Below are positions 7,201 through 15,399 of a stretch of 64,000 bases of DNA, piece after piece. The number at the start of each line of letters is the position of its first letter. Position 1 is the first letter of the stretch. Source of the DNA: Corynebacterium singulare (GTDB lineage Bacteria; Actinomycetota; Actinomycetes; Mycobacteriales; Mycobacteriaceae); NCBI RefSeq assembly GCF_000833575.1, contig NZ_CP010827.1, positions 558,001 to 622,000 of the forward strand. Reading direction: 5' to 3'. Below the pieces are notes generated by a model. That model ran no database searches, was not told where the DNA came from, and saw only the letters and a program-made list of their open reading frames with translations. Position numbers and translations under genes: made by a program.

Positions 7201-9131
7201 TAGATAAACACCTTCAAAATTTGGAAGGCTGCCACGGCCAGCACCCACGCGGTGACAAGCTGCATGCCGAAGCCAAAAAGCGTCCATCGCCAACCAATCT
7301 CGCGGCGCTGCGCCGCAATCGTGGCCACGCAGGGAGTGTAGGCCAAAAGGAAGAGCATGTACGCCCACACCGCTGCCAGGGTATGGCCGCCGGACGCCTG
7401 CTCGAAATCTTGACGCACGTGGTCACTGAGCGCGCTGTGGGATTGCTCTTCGGCGGAAGCATCGGTGACATCGTCGACGGCGTAAGTCTGTGCCCATGTC
7501 GAAATCAGTGCCTCCTTGGCCACGAAACCGGTGACCAGCGGGCCGGCCAGGGACCAGGAATCGAAGCCTGCCGGAGCAAAGGCCGGAGCGATGGCGTGGG
7601 CAACTGCGCCGTAAGCAGAATCCTCCGGGGCCGGAGGCTCGCCCAAGGTGGTGTCGTGTACGGCCGCGCCGACGGGGATGGCCATGAGTAGCCACACCAC
7701 GACCACCGTGCTCACGATGATGCCGCCGGCAGTGTTCAAGAACCCCTTCAAGCGCGTCCACATGACGCTCAGCGCCAACCGCGCGGTGGGCAGCTGATAT
7801 GTCGGCAAGTCAATGACCAGCGCTTCCTCCGGAACCGCGCGCCACAGAGTCTTGCGCAGCGCCAAGCCCACGAGTACGAGTAGCGCAATCGAGATGACGT
7901 ACATAAGAAACACCACGCTGCCGGCATGGTCGGGGAAGAACGTGGCCGAGAGCATCACGAACACCACCAAGCGTGCCGAGCATGACGTAAACGGGATGAG
8001 CAGCGCAGTCATGATGCGGTGGCGCGGGCTGCCCAGCACGCGCGTGGCCGAAATCGCGGGCACATTACAGCCAAAGCCCACGACGATCGGGATAAAGGCC
8101 TTGCCCGGCAGGCCAATGGCCCGCATCAGGCGATCCGTCACCACCGCCGCGCGTGCCATGTAGCCGGAATCTTCCAGCACCGCCAAGCACAAGAACATCA
8201 GCGCCATGAGCGGGGCGAAGGTGAGGACCATGCCGACGCCGCCAATGAGGCCGTCGACAAGCAGGCCCGTAATGAGGGGGTGACCCAGGCCGATGGCCTC
8301 AAGCCCCGCCCGAGCCCAATCGCTCAGCGGCCCGGAGACCAACGCCTCCAATCCGTCCTGAAGGGGAGCGGCCACCGTCGTGGTGATCTGGAAAACCAGC
8401 CACATGACGGCCAAAAACAGCAAGGGACCCACAACCGGGTGGAGTGCCACGGCATCGAGTCGGTGCGAAAGGGGAGTGGCGTGCTCGACCTCGCTCACCG
8501 AGGCCTTCGCCGCCGCGTCCAGCTCCGCGAAGCGCCCCTCCAGCCCGGTATTCTCACGCAGCTGCACCGGGTGGTGAGCCAAAGACTCGAGCACGACCTC
8601 GCGCAGCTTCTCGACGCCTTCCCTCCTACGCCCATCCACAACCACCACCGGGATCGACGTGGCCTCGGCGAGCGCTGCGGCATCAACCGCCTGGCCCTGA
8701 TTGAGCGCAACGTCAGTTTTCGTCAGGGCGATGATGAGGCGATAAGGCTGCTCTGCCAGCTGGAGCGCGACGTTGAGGCCACGGGCAACGGCGGTGGCAT
8801 CGACGACCACGACGACGGCATCGGGGCGCTCGTCCCCCGCGCACTCGATGAGCATGGCGCGAGTCAGCGCCTCATCTGGGCTCAACGGATCGAGTGAATA
8901 CGTGCCGGGGAAGTCGATGAGATCGGCGGTGCGATCACCCAGCTTCCACGCACCGCGGCTGACCTCCACCGTGGTTCCCGGCCAGTTGCCGGTCTGCGCT
9001 TTCGCACCGGTCAGGGCGTTGAACAGGGTGGATTTACCAGAGTTGGGGGAGCCGACAAGGGCGAGGATGGGCGCGCCAGCAGGGGCGAGCGCGCCGCCCG
9101 GATCGCCGTGGCAGCTAGGGGAGGAGGCCAT
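7200..9131 (-). CDS. feoB: Ferrous iron transporter FeoB
   Basis: GTP-gated Fe(II) permease of the cytoplasmic membrane, 643 aa from this start. The N-terminal G domain shows G1 GSPNSGKST (about residues 25-33) and G3 DFPGTY, and is followed by the GDI helical region. The membrane part contains the two Gate regions with conserved Cys (GFGCNVPAI; FTSCSARL) and about eight helices, ending in the TPCVATIAA segment. The ATG at 9131 is 7 bp downstream of feoA. An upstream in-frame extension to 9212 would overlap feoA and is rejected. Iron control is likely through the DtxR-like boxes upstream of feoA. Confidence 0.95.
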   Translation of the reverse strand: MASSPSCHGDPGGALAPAGAPILALVGSPNSGKSTLFNALTGAKAQTGNWPGTTVEVSRGAWKLGDRTADLIDFPGTYSLDPLSPDEALTRAMLIECAGDERPDAVVVVVDATAVARGLNVALQLAEQPYRLIIALTKTDVALNQGQAVDAAALAEATSIPVVVVDGRRREGVEKLREVVLESLAHHPVQLRENTGLEGRFAELDAAAKASVSEVEHATPLSHRLDAVALHPVVGPLLFLAVMWLVFQITTTVAAPLQDGLEALVSGPLSDWARAGLEAIGLGHPLITGLLVDGLIGGVGMVLTFAPLMALMFLCLAVLEDSGYMARAAVVTDRLMRAIGLPGKAFIPIVVGFGCNVPAISATRVLGSPRHRIMTALLIPFTSCSARLVVFVMLSATFFPDHAGSVVFLMYVISIALLVLVGLALRKTLWRAVPEEALVIDLPTYQLPTARLALSVMWTRLKGFLNTAGGIIVSTVVVVWLLMAIPVGAAVHDTTLGEPPAPEDSAYGAVAHAIAPAFAPAGFDSWSLAGPLVTGFVAKEALISTWAQTYAVDDVTDASAEEQSHSALSDHVRQDFEQASGGHTLAAVWAYMLFLLAYTPCVATIAAQRREIGWRWTLFGFGMQLVTAWVLAVAAFQILKVFI

Positions 9132-9138
9132 GGATAAG

Positions 9139-9384
9139 CTAGACCTCGATGGCCTTAAGCGTTGCTTTATCGATGGCGTAGCGGCAGTTGCCCACCGATA
9201 CAACGCGCGCACCGCCGGCCACGCGTGGGCCCATGGTCAGCGTGGCGCCGGGACGGATGCCCAGCTCTCCCAAGCGCACTGCCAAGGCGGCATCGCAGGT
9301 GCAGGAAATGCATTCGCTACCCAAGGTCACGGAACATCCCATGGGGATGGCGTCGGCAGTCTGCCGTGGGCACCCAGACAACAT
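9139..9384 (-). CDS. feoA: Ferrous iron transport protein FeoA
   Basis: Small SH3-like protein (81 aa) that assists FeoB. It has the family pattern LAVRLGELGIRPGATLTMGPR and ends with the RYAIDKATLKAI strand. An insert with three cysteines (CSVTLGSECISCTC) precedes the fold. The ATG at 9384 is preceded by GGAAGAAGG at good spacing. A TTG at 9417 would extend it by 11 residues and is less likely. It is the first gene of feoABC, transcribed leftward from a region holding two DtxR-like boxes. Confidence 0.88.
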   Translation of the reverse strand: MLSGCPRQTADAIPMGCSVTLGSECISCTCDAALAVRLGELGIRPGATLTMGPRVAGGARVVSVGNCRYAIDKATLKAIEV

Positions 9385-9418
9385 ATCGGTCGGCCTTCTT
9401 CCTATCGTGCGTTCCAAT

Positions 9419-9437
9419 ATAGGTTACCCTAAGTAAA
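9419..9437. promoter_or_regulatory. DtxR-like iron box upstream of feoA
   Basis: ATAGGTTACCCTAAGTAAA matches the 19-bp DtxR consensus TTAGGTTAGCCTAACCTAA at 14 positions, including the core AGGTTA-C-CCTAA. It lies about 35 bp upstream of the feoA ATG, where a repressor would block transcription. DtxR with Fe(II) is the known iron repressor of corynebacteria. Confidence 0.75.
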
Positions 9438-9468
9438 GAAGAAATTACCTACTTCTGACGTGCACTTT

Positions 9469-9487
9469 TTAGGTGATCCTCACCACG
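9469..9487. promoter_or_regulatory. Second, weaker DtxR-like box
   Basis: TTAGGTGATCCTCACCACG matches the DtxR consensus at 12 of 19 positions with intact left half TTAGGT and CCT. It is centred 50 bp from the first box, further upstream of feoA. Its right end overlaps the hairpin after pyk2. A second site is plausible but weaker on sequence alone. Confidence 0.42.
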
Positions 9488-9507
9488 TGACGCAGTCGCG
9501 TCACGTG
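9484..9507 (-). terminator. Perfect 10-bp inverted repeat after pyk2
   Basis: CACGTGACGC (9484-9493) and GCGTCACGTG (9498-9507) form a perfect hairpin with loop AGTC, immediately after the pyk2 stop codon at 9508. The strong stem suggests a terminator separating pyk2 from the feo operon. No clear U-tract follows on the minus strand, so a protein-binding palindrome is the alternative. Confidence 0.55.
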
Positions 9508-11379
9508 TTAGCCGTTCGGTTGCGTCCAGCTGCCCACCTTCCGCAGCATCTGGCGGTTCTTCAGGCGCGAGCGGCCGAGCTTGCGCGACATCCGGTCAAG
9601 AATTTGGATGGCCTCCGTAATATGCGGGCCCTTGTTGAGCATGACGCACTCGGCGCGTAGTGCATAGCCGGCGTCGGTAATCTCCGCGCGCGAGGGCAGG
9701 CCGGTCTTCGCCAGTGTCTCGAGCACCTGCGTGGCCATGATCACCGGAATGTGCGCAGCCTCAGCCACCTTCATAATGCGGCCTGGCACCTGCACCATGC
9801 GCTCAAAGCCCAGCTCCACGGCGAGGTCGCCGCGCGCAATCATGATGCCGAACTTCTCGTGGCGCATGCCCTCCAGCAGCACAGTACCCAGCTGTTCATA
9901 TGCGGGCACCGTCTCGATCTTGAGCACGACGCCCAGGTTGCGCACGCGTTGCGCCATGTCCTCGGACTCCTGTGCGGCGGCGATGTCGTCGAGGGTGTCG
10001 TAGAGGAAGGAAACGTCAGCAGGTGTGCGGATGAAGGACACCGCTGCGATGTCGCAGTGCGTGGCGACGAAACGCAGCGCCGCAATGTCCTCCTCGGTGA
10101 GGCTGGGCAGCGGGATGTCGGTCTCCGGAAGGTTGATGCCCTTATACGCTGCCAGGTTGGTGCCGTTAGGCCCAGCGTGCTCAATAGCAATGACGGCCTC
10201 GCGGTCCTCGCCCTGAGTGCGGATTTCGGTAACGCGGCCCGAAATGGCGCCGTCATCGAAAATCACGGCATGCCCCACCTCGAGCGCGGTGACGACCTCC
10301 GGGATGGTGCAGCCAATCGTTGTCACTTCGCCTTCCGCAATCCGCGCCGGCTCCTGCGAGGTGCTTAGCACCAGTTCATCGCCGCGGTGGAGGCGAATTT
10401 TCTGCTCTAGTGCGGGAACCCCGCGCACCTGTGTCGTCTCGGCACCGTGGCTGAGCACCGTACCCTCCGCTAGGTAGCAATTGCGCTCGCCGCGCAGCAC
10501 CGCCACGTCCTCCTCTACAGACTCCACGGTGAAGGACCGCGAACGGCCGCGAGCCTCGGTAAAACGCACCTCGCTGCCCGGTTCCAGATCGGTCAGCCAC
10601 GCGCCGTCAACCTCTACGGCGATGGCCGGGCGAGCCACGCTTGCCGACGCCCCCTTCGCCACCTCCTGGGCTTTCTCGGCCTGGGGGACGTCGTAAAGCA
10701 CCAGCGTCGGCGGGGATAACAATTCACCCGCCGCGGAGCGCTCGCCGCGCACCCGAACCACTCGCGGCCCCGGCTCGATGGCGCCGGTGCGCACCTTGGG
10801 GCCGGCAATATCGCAGGAAATGAGAATCTCGCGACCCACCTCCGCGGCGGCGCGGTGGACGTGCTCGACCATCTTCTCCCAGGCGGCCTCACCGTCGTGG
10901 GCACAGTTGATGCGGGCCAGCTCCATGCCCGCGCGGGCAAACCCCAGAACAAGGTCGTAATCCTCGGCGGCTTCGGACGGAAGAGTCACCATGATGCGGG
11001 CATGGGTGCCCTCCTGTGTCGGGCCGAGGAGCGCCTCGGTGTTCGCGTCGAGGATGTCGTCAGCATCCGCATAGGCGGTGGCGATGGCCTGCATGGGGTA
11101 GGTCGGAGCCTGGCCGTCGAAAGCATCGAGCACGTTGCGCGCCGCATGCAGGCGCTCCAGCACCGCCGGCTCCGGGTGGCTCAGGCTCGTCGCGCCCAGC
11201 GCACTGAGGCCTTCTTGGACCTCCACCGCATCCTGGGAACGCAGTGCCATATAGCGCACCAAGTTGACCGCGCCGGGGCGGTGATTGGGCGCAACCTTGG
11301 CAATAGGTTCGGTGTATTCGGCGGTGGCCTTCTCGACGCGGTCAATCAGGGCATCAAGACGCGGGCGCAAACTCGACAT
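9508..11379 (-). CDS. pyk2: Atypical pyruvate kinase (Pyk2-like)
   Basis: Protein of 623 aa, well above the roughly 470 aa of standard pyruvate kinase. Residues 1-130 are a helical extension without recognised motif. The barrel starts with MVTLPSEAAEDYDL, then ARINCAHD (substrate Arg/Asn), DIAGPKVRTG, a B-domain insert, GIMIARGDLAVELGFERM (metal/substrate loop) and PVIMATQVLE. The usual C-terminal allosteric domain is missing. C. glutamicum has such a second pyruvate-kinase gene. The ATG at 11379 follows AGGAAGGAG. It is transcribed toward feo but separated by a hairpin. PEP-to-pyruvate activity is inferred from conserved active-site loops. Confidence 0.82.
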   Translation of the reverse strand: MSSLRPRLDALIDRVEKATAEYTEPIAKVAPNHRPGAVNLVRYMALRSQDAVEVQEGLSALGATSLSHPEPAVLERLHAARNVLDAFDGQAPTYPMQAIATAYADADDILDANTEALLGPTQEGTHARIMVTLPSEAAEDYDLVLGFARAGMELARINCAHDGEAAWEKMVEHVHRAAAEVGREILISCDIAGPKVRTGAIEPGPRVVRVRGERSAAGELLSPPTLVLYDVPQAEKAQEVAKGASASVARPAIAVEVDGAWLTDLEPGSEVRFTEARGRSRSFTVESVEEDVAVLRGERNCYLAEGTVLSHGAETTQVRGVPALEQKIRLHRGDELVLSTSQEPARIAEGEVTTIGCTIPEVVTALEVGHAVIFDDGAISGRVTEIRTQGEDREAVIAIEHAGPNGTNLAAYKGINLPETDIPLPSLTEEDIAALRFVATHCDIAAVSFIRTPADVSFLYDTLDDIAAAQESEDMAQRVRNLGVVLKIETVPAYEQLGTVLLEGMRHEKFGIMIARGDLAVELGFERMVQVPGRIMKVAEAAHIPVIMATQVLETLAKTGLPSRAEITDAGYALRAECVMLNKGPHITEAIQILDRMSRKLGRSRLKNRQMLRKVGSWTQPNG

Positions 11380-11453
11380 GGTGGGCTCCTTCCTGGTGGA
11401 TATCACCCTTATTGTGCCGCTACTTACTAGATCGCGCCACGGAAGCGCTAGAG

Positions 11454-12416
11454 CTATCCGTGGATGGTCAGCCCCCAGTGATTAATGGCGCTGCCGATCT
11501 CCATGGCACCGAGAAGAGTCTTGTTGCTATCGGAGACGTTGGAACTGACTCCTAGCGCCCACACTCCGGAGTCATCCACCGCAAAGATCGCGCCGCCCGA
11601 ATCGCCGCGATCAGAGATATTTCGAAAGTAGAAAAGGCCGCCGTTGCCAATACTTTCAAACTCACCGCACGAGTACCCGGTCGTTGCACCGAGCCGACAA
11701 ATGATCATGTTTCTTTGCTGTGCTTCCTGCGGTGTGATCCATCCCTGCATGGGCAGATCGAGCGGGAGGGTAGATCTATAGCGGGCGTCGCCCGTAATTT
11801 CGATGAGGCCGATATCAGTGCCGTAGATGCCTCCGTCGGCAGACTCTTGAAGGTAAGACTCGACCATCTCTCCCACGTAAGACCAATTGTTCTGTGCATC
11901 GCTCACATAAAACTGGTCCCCGAGATCACCGCAATGGCCTGCGGTAATGATGAATAAGCGCTCTCCCTTGGAAGCGAGAAAACCTGTTGAGCACGTGCCA
12001 TTTCTGGTCTCGTTGACAATTCTTCCGCCAGGGACGATTCCACCTGGCTGTTTTAGCCATTCCCAGTCAACAGAGTTGTGATAGTAGATGCCTCGGTTGT
12101 CGTCGCGCCCCCTTTGGCCGGAAGCATCGTTTCCTGGGTCGATTACGGACCGCCTCACTGGCGGCTCAGCTGAGTTTTGCTGCTGGCGATTCGTTGAAGT
12201 GCTGGCCGAAGTTATATTTTTCAACGTCGCAGTAGGCGTTGTGGGGGCAGCGAGAATCTCCGAAATTTCGGCCCCAACCGAGTTTTCAGTGGTGGTTTGG
12301 GAGTCAGATGCGGACCCGGCATCGGTGTTAGAACAACTAGTAAGCAGTACCGCGGCGCTGAGGGCCGCGAGAAGACGGTTGCGGCCCAGAGAAGCAGTGG
12401 TGGTGTGGAGAGCCAT
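11454..12416 (-). CDS. Secreted trypsin-like serine protease (lipoprotein)
   Basis: Chymotrypsin-fold (S1) protease of 320 aa. The N-terminal signal peptide ends in the lipobox LTSC, so it is probably membrane-anchored. A Ser/Thr/Asn-rich spacer of about 70 residues follows. The catalytic triad is visible: His in FIITAGHCG, Asp in [10 protein letters not shown] and Ser in [11 protein letters not shown]. Paired cysteines ([26 protein letters not shown]) suggest disulfides. Codon use is less biased and more AT-rich than in its neighbours, hinting at transfer or relaxed selection. Substrate unknown. The ATG at 12416 gives the intact signal peptide; an upstream in-frame start at 12449 adds 11 residues. 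Confidence 0.85.
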   Translation of the reverse strand: MALHTTTASLGRNRLLAALSAAVLLTSCSNTDAGSASDSQTTTENSVGAEISEILAAPTTPTATLKNITSASTSTNRQQQNSAEPPVRRSVIDPGNDASGQRGRDDNRGIYYHNSVDWEWLKQPGGIVPGGRIVNETRNGTCSTGFLASKGERLFIITAGHCGDLGDQFYVSDAQNNWSYVGEMVESYLQESADGGIYGTDIGLIEITGDARYRSTLPLDLPMQGWITPQEAQQRNMIICRLGATTGYSCGEFESIGNGGLFYFRNISDRGDSGGAIFAVDDSGVWALGVSSNVSDSNKTLLGAMEIGSAINHWGLTIHG

Positions 12417-12506
12417 ACAGACACTTTCGGTAGCGAGGACAGGATACAAGCAGGCTGTTCACAGCTAATGGCAGTGTACGGCACGCTCCATGTTCCTTGC
12501 GACCGT

Positions 12507-12983
12507 TTAGATCGCGCCACGGAAGCCGAGCTGCCGCCAGGCCTCGTACACGGCTGTCGACGCCGCGTTGGACAAATTCATCGAGCGCCGCGCCGGCATC
12601 ATGGGAATGCGCACCCGTTCAGTCACGCGCGGGTGGAAGGCGTGTTCCTCCGGCAGTCCGGTCGGTTCGGTGCCGAAGAGGAGGACGTCACCCTCCTGGT
12701 ATTCGACGTCCGTGAACCACTTATCCGTGTGGGTGGTGAAGGCGAAGACCCGCGCGCCGGGGAGGGCCTCCATGCAGGTGTCGAAATCTTTGTGGATCTT
12801 GAGATCTGCCAGGTCGTGGTAGTCCAGGCCGGCGCGCTTGAGGTGCTTGTCCTCGAAGTTGAAGCCGAGTGGCTCGATGAGGTGCAGGCTCGCGCCCGTG
12901 ACGGCGGCGGTGCGGATGGCGTTGCCGGTGTTGGTGGGGATCACGGGGTTGTCGAAGACGATGTGCAGGCTGCTCATAGGCAT
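12507..12983 (-). CDS. trmL: tRNA (cytidine/uridine-34 2'-O)-methyltransferase, TrmL-like
   Basis: Short SPOUT-class RNA methyltransferase (158 aa) that in homologues methylates the ribose of the wobble base of certain leucine tRNAs. The signature motifs are the N-terminal [20 protein letters not shown], central [13 protein letters not shown] and C-terminal [20 protein letters not shown] that forms the knotted SAM site. Two ATGs, 12983 and 12977, are both possible. The second gives the more usual MSSLHIVF start. It is divergent from folD with almost no gap. Confidence 0.9.
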   Translation of the reverse strand: MPMSSLHIVFDNPVIPTNTGNAIRTAAVTGASLHLIEPLGFNFEDKHLKRAGLDYHDLADLKIHKDFDTCMEALPGARVFAFTTHTDKWFTDVEYQEGDVLLFGTEPTGLPEEHAFHPRVTERVRIPMMPARRSMNLSNAASTAVYEAWRQLGFRGAI

Positions 12984-13001
12984 CAGTCTAGGATGGTGGG
13001 C

Positions 13002-13856
13002 ATGAGCGCTACCAAACTAGATGGCAACCTGTACCGCGACGAGATTTTTGAGGACCTGGCCCAGCGCGTGGCCGCCCTCAAGGAGAAGGGGATCACCCCG
13101 GGCCTGGCTACGGTCCTGGTGGGTGATGACCCGGGCTCGCATTCTTACGTGAAGATGAAGCACCGCGACTGTGAGAAGCTCGGCATCAACTCGATTCGCA
13201 AGGACTTGCCTGCCGACGTTACCCAGGAGGAACTCGAGCGCGTCATCAAGGAACTCAATAATGACGACGCCTGCACTGGCTACATCGTTCAGTTGCCGCT
13301 GCCGAAGCACTTGGATGAAAACCGCGTGCTGGAGCTTATCGACCCAGCTAAGGACGCCGACGGCCTGCACCCGATTAACCTGGGCAAGCTGGTGCTCAAC
13401 GAGGACGCCCCGCTGCCGTGCACCCCGAACGGTTGCATCCACCTTCTGCGTCGCTTCGGTGTGGAGCTGGATGGAGCGAAAGTCGTGGTTATCGGCCGCG
13501 GTGTGACCGTGGGCCGCCCGATTGGCCTCATGCTCACCCGCCGCAGCGAGAATTCCACGGTGACGCTGTGTCACACCGGCACCAAGGACCTTGTTTCGGA
13601 GACCCGTGCGGCCGACGTCATCATCGCTGCCGCCGGCAAGGCATACATGCTCACCGCCGATATGGTTAAGGAAGGCGCCGCGGTTCTCGACGTCGGCGTC
13701 TCCCGCGTCGACGGCAAGCTCGCCGGTGACGTGGCTGAGGACGTGTGGGAGAAGGCCGGCTTCGTCTCCCCGAACCCGGGTGGTGTAGGCCCGTTGACGC
13801 GCGCGTTCCTGGTGAGCAACATCGTTGAGCGCGCCGAGAAGCTGGCAGCTCAGTAG
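13002..13856 (+). CDS. folD: Bifunctional methylenetetrahydrofolate dehydrogenase/cyclohydrolase FolD
   Basis: Interconverts 5,10-methylene-, methenyl- and 10-formyl-tetrahydrofolate in cytosolic one-carbon metabolism. The 284 aa are full length. Visible are the catalytic lysine region [15 protein letters not shown] (about residue 53), the signature [19 protein letters not shown], and the NADP-site pattern [15 protein letters not shown] with the end [12 protein letters not shown]. The ATG at 13002 follows AGGATGGTGGG. The long open frame upstream to 12297 is the shadow of trmL. The DUF3017 gene follows 14 bp downstream, probably in the same operon. Confidence 0.96.
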   Translation: MSATKLDGNLYRDEIFEDLAQRVAALKEKGITPGLATVLVGDDPGSHSYVKMKHRDCEKLGINSIRKDLPADVTQEELERVIKELNNDDACTGYIVQLPLPKHLDENRVLELIDPAKDADGLHPINLGKLVLNEDAPLPCTPNGCIHLLRRFGVELDGAKVVVIGRGVTVGRPIGLMLTRRSENSTVTLCHTGTKDLVSETRAADVIIAAAGKAYMLTADMVKEGAAVLDVGVSRVDGKLAGDVAEDVWEKAGFVSPNPGGVGPLTRAFLVSNIVERAEKLAAQ

Positions 13857-13870
13857 CTAGCAGCAGTTCC

Positions 13871-14248
13871 ATGCCCACGCAGAGCCCCCGGGAGCGTCCG
13901 CAGATAGCGCCAGCAGCACCGGCTAAGCCGCCGGTGTCGTTGGCGAACCCACATGACGCGCACCTGAAGCCCTCGCCGCTGCCGCCGGCGGTGCAGTGGG
14001 TAGCCATCGGGCTGTTCGTGGCGGCGGTGGCGGTATCGGGTGTTTATGCGATTTCCGAGCACTGGCGGCGCGCCACCATGCTGCTGGGAGGGGCACTGAT
14101 GTGGCTCACCGTGGTGCGCCTGACCTGTGATTCCTCGCGGGTCGGCGTGCTGGCGGTGCGCTCGCGGCGCTTCGACGCCTGTTTCACCGGCATCCTCGGC
14201 GCGGCGATGGCGTTTATGGCCTTTTCCATCGACGCGCTCGGCTCCTAG
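13871..14248 (+). CDS. DUF3017 membrane protein
   Basis: Protein of 125 aa with a Pro/Ala-rich cytoplasmic N-terminus (about 40 residues) and three hydrophobic helices (about 42-60, 68-86, 105-121). The segment RATMLLGGALMWLTVVRL and the following basic loop are typical of the actinobacterial DUF3017 family, commonly encoded right after folD. Function unknown. It converges on metX with a 4-bp overlap. Confidence 0.82.
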   Translation: MPTQSPRERPQIAPAAPAKPPVSLANPHDAHLKPSPLPPAVQWVAIGLFVAAVAVSGVYAISEHWRRATMLLGGALMWLTVVRLTCDSSRVGVLAVRSRRFDACFTGILGAAMAFMAFSIDALGS

Positions 14249-15399
14249 ATGTAGTACTCATCTCCCACGTATGCGGGGCCGACGTCGAGGCCGTCCGGCG
14301 CCGAGAGCAAGAGGAAGTTGCGGAGGATGCGGTTCATCTGCCGGGTCTCGGTGAGGAAGGCATCGTGGCCGACGGGGGAGACAATCTTGGCCATGGCCAG
14401 TAACTGATTGACGTTGCGGGAGATGTGCTCCTGCTGGTGATAGGGATACAGGATGTCCGTGTCCACGCCCACGACCATTGTCGGCACCTGCGAGGCGGCC
14501 AGCGCCTTGATAAGCCCGCCACGTCCGCGGCCGACGTCGTGACGGTTGAGGGCCTCGGTAAGCACGACGTAGGAACCGGCATCGAAACGATCAGTAAGCC
14601 TGCCGCCCTGGTAGTCCAGGTAGGAGTTCACCGCGAAGCGCTGGTTGAGTCGGCGGTACGGACCCAAGGGGTTTTCGCCCTGCTGCGGTGAGGCACCAAA
14701 ACGTTCGTCGATTTCCTGCTCGCCGCGGTACGTCAGGTGCGCGATGCGGCGCGCAGCGGCCAGCCCATCGCGTGGGGTCTTATCCGTGCGGTAGTAATTG
14801 CCGCCGTGCCAGAACGGATCGCGCTCAATCGCGGAAATCTGGGCGGTCTGAATGCCGATCTGCCAGCCCGACGCTCGGGCTGAGACCGCAATCACGCACA
14901 CCGCTGACACGCTCTCCGGGTGCATGAGGCTCCACTCCAGCGTGCGAGCCCCTCCCATCGAGCCGCCTAGCACGGCATGGACGCGCGAGATGCCCAGCTC
15001 CTTCAAGCAGGCGTGTTCCGCCTCAACCAAATCCCTGATGGACAACGCGGGGAAGCGTCCGCCCCACGGCTCGCCATCCGGGTGCAGGCTGCTTGGACCC
15101 GTGGAGCCATTGCAACCGCCCAGGGCGTTGGTAGCGATAACGCACCACCGCGTGGTGTCCAGGGCCTTGCCGGGGCCGACCAGGTCAGACCACCACTCCG
15201 CCACGTTGGAGTCTCCGGTGAGGGCATGTTCCACCAGCAGCACGTTGTTAACCCCGTCGGGGTCGCCGGCGAAGGCGCCCCAGCGTTGGTAGGCCAGGGA
15301 GGCGTCGGCAAGCACGGCGCCCGCCTCGGTGGTGAAATCTCCGATGGGGACCTGGGCCAGCTCGCCCTCGGGCGCGAGTTCGGGAACGGTGCTAGCCAA
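14245..15399 (-). CDS. metX: Homoserine O-acetyltransferase MetX
   Basis: Alpha/beta-hydrolase-fold enzyme that makes O-acetylhomoserine from homoserine and acetyl-CoA, the substrate of MetY. Motifs are LVEHALTGDSN, the nucleophile elbow VLGGSMGGARTLEW, the catalytic Asp in VGVDTDILYPYHQQ and the His in VGHDAFL. The start is uncertain. Codon 15399 is TTG, giving 384 aa and an N-terminus comparable to other corynebacterial MetX, overlapping metY by 8 bp. An ATG at 15444 lies deeper inside metY. The gene forms an operon with metY and shares its McbR-like boxes. Confidence 0.93.
   Translation of the reverse strand: MASTVPELAPEGELAQVPIGDFTTEAGAVLADASLAYQRWGAFAGDPDGVNNVLLVEHALTGDSNVAEWWSDLVGPGKALDTTRWCVIATNALGGCNGSTGPSSLHPDGEPWGGRFPALSIRDLVEAEHACLKELGISRVHAVLGGSMGGARTLEWSLMHPESVSAVCVIAVSARASGWQIGIQTAQISAIERDPFWHGGNYYRTDKTPRDGLAAARRIAHLTYRGEQEIDERFGASPQQGENPLGPYRRLNQRFAVNSYLDYQGGRLTDRFDAGSYVVLTEALNRHDVGRGRGGLIKALAASQVPTMVVGVDTDILYPYHQQEHISRNVNQLLAMAKIVSPVGHDAFLTETRQMNRILRNFLLLSAPDGLDVGPAYVGDEYYI

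Noticed and set aside
12297..13001. Long open frame fused in front of folD
   Set aside because: It is the antisense shadow of the protease and trmL-like genes; FolD homology begins at 13002.
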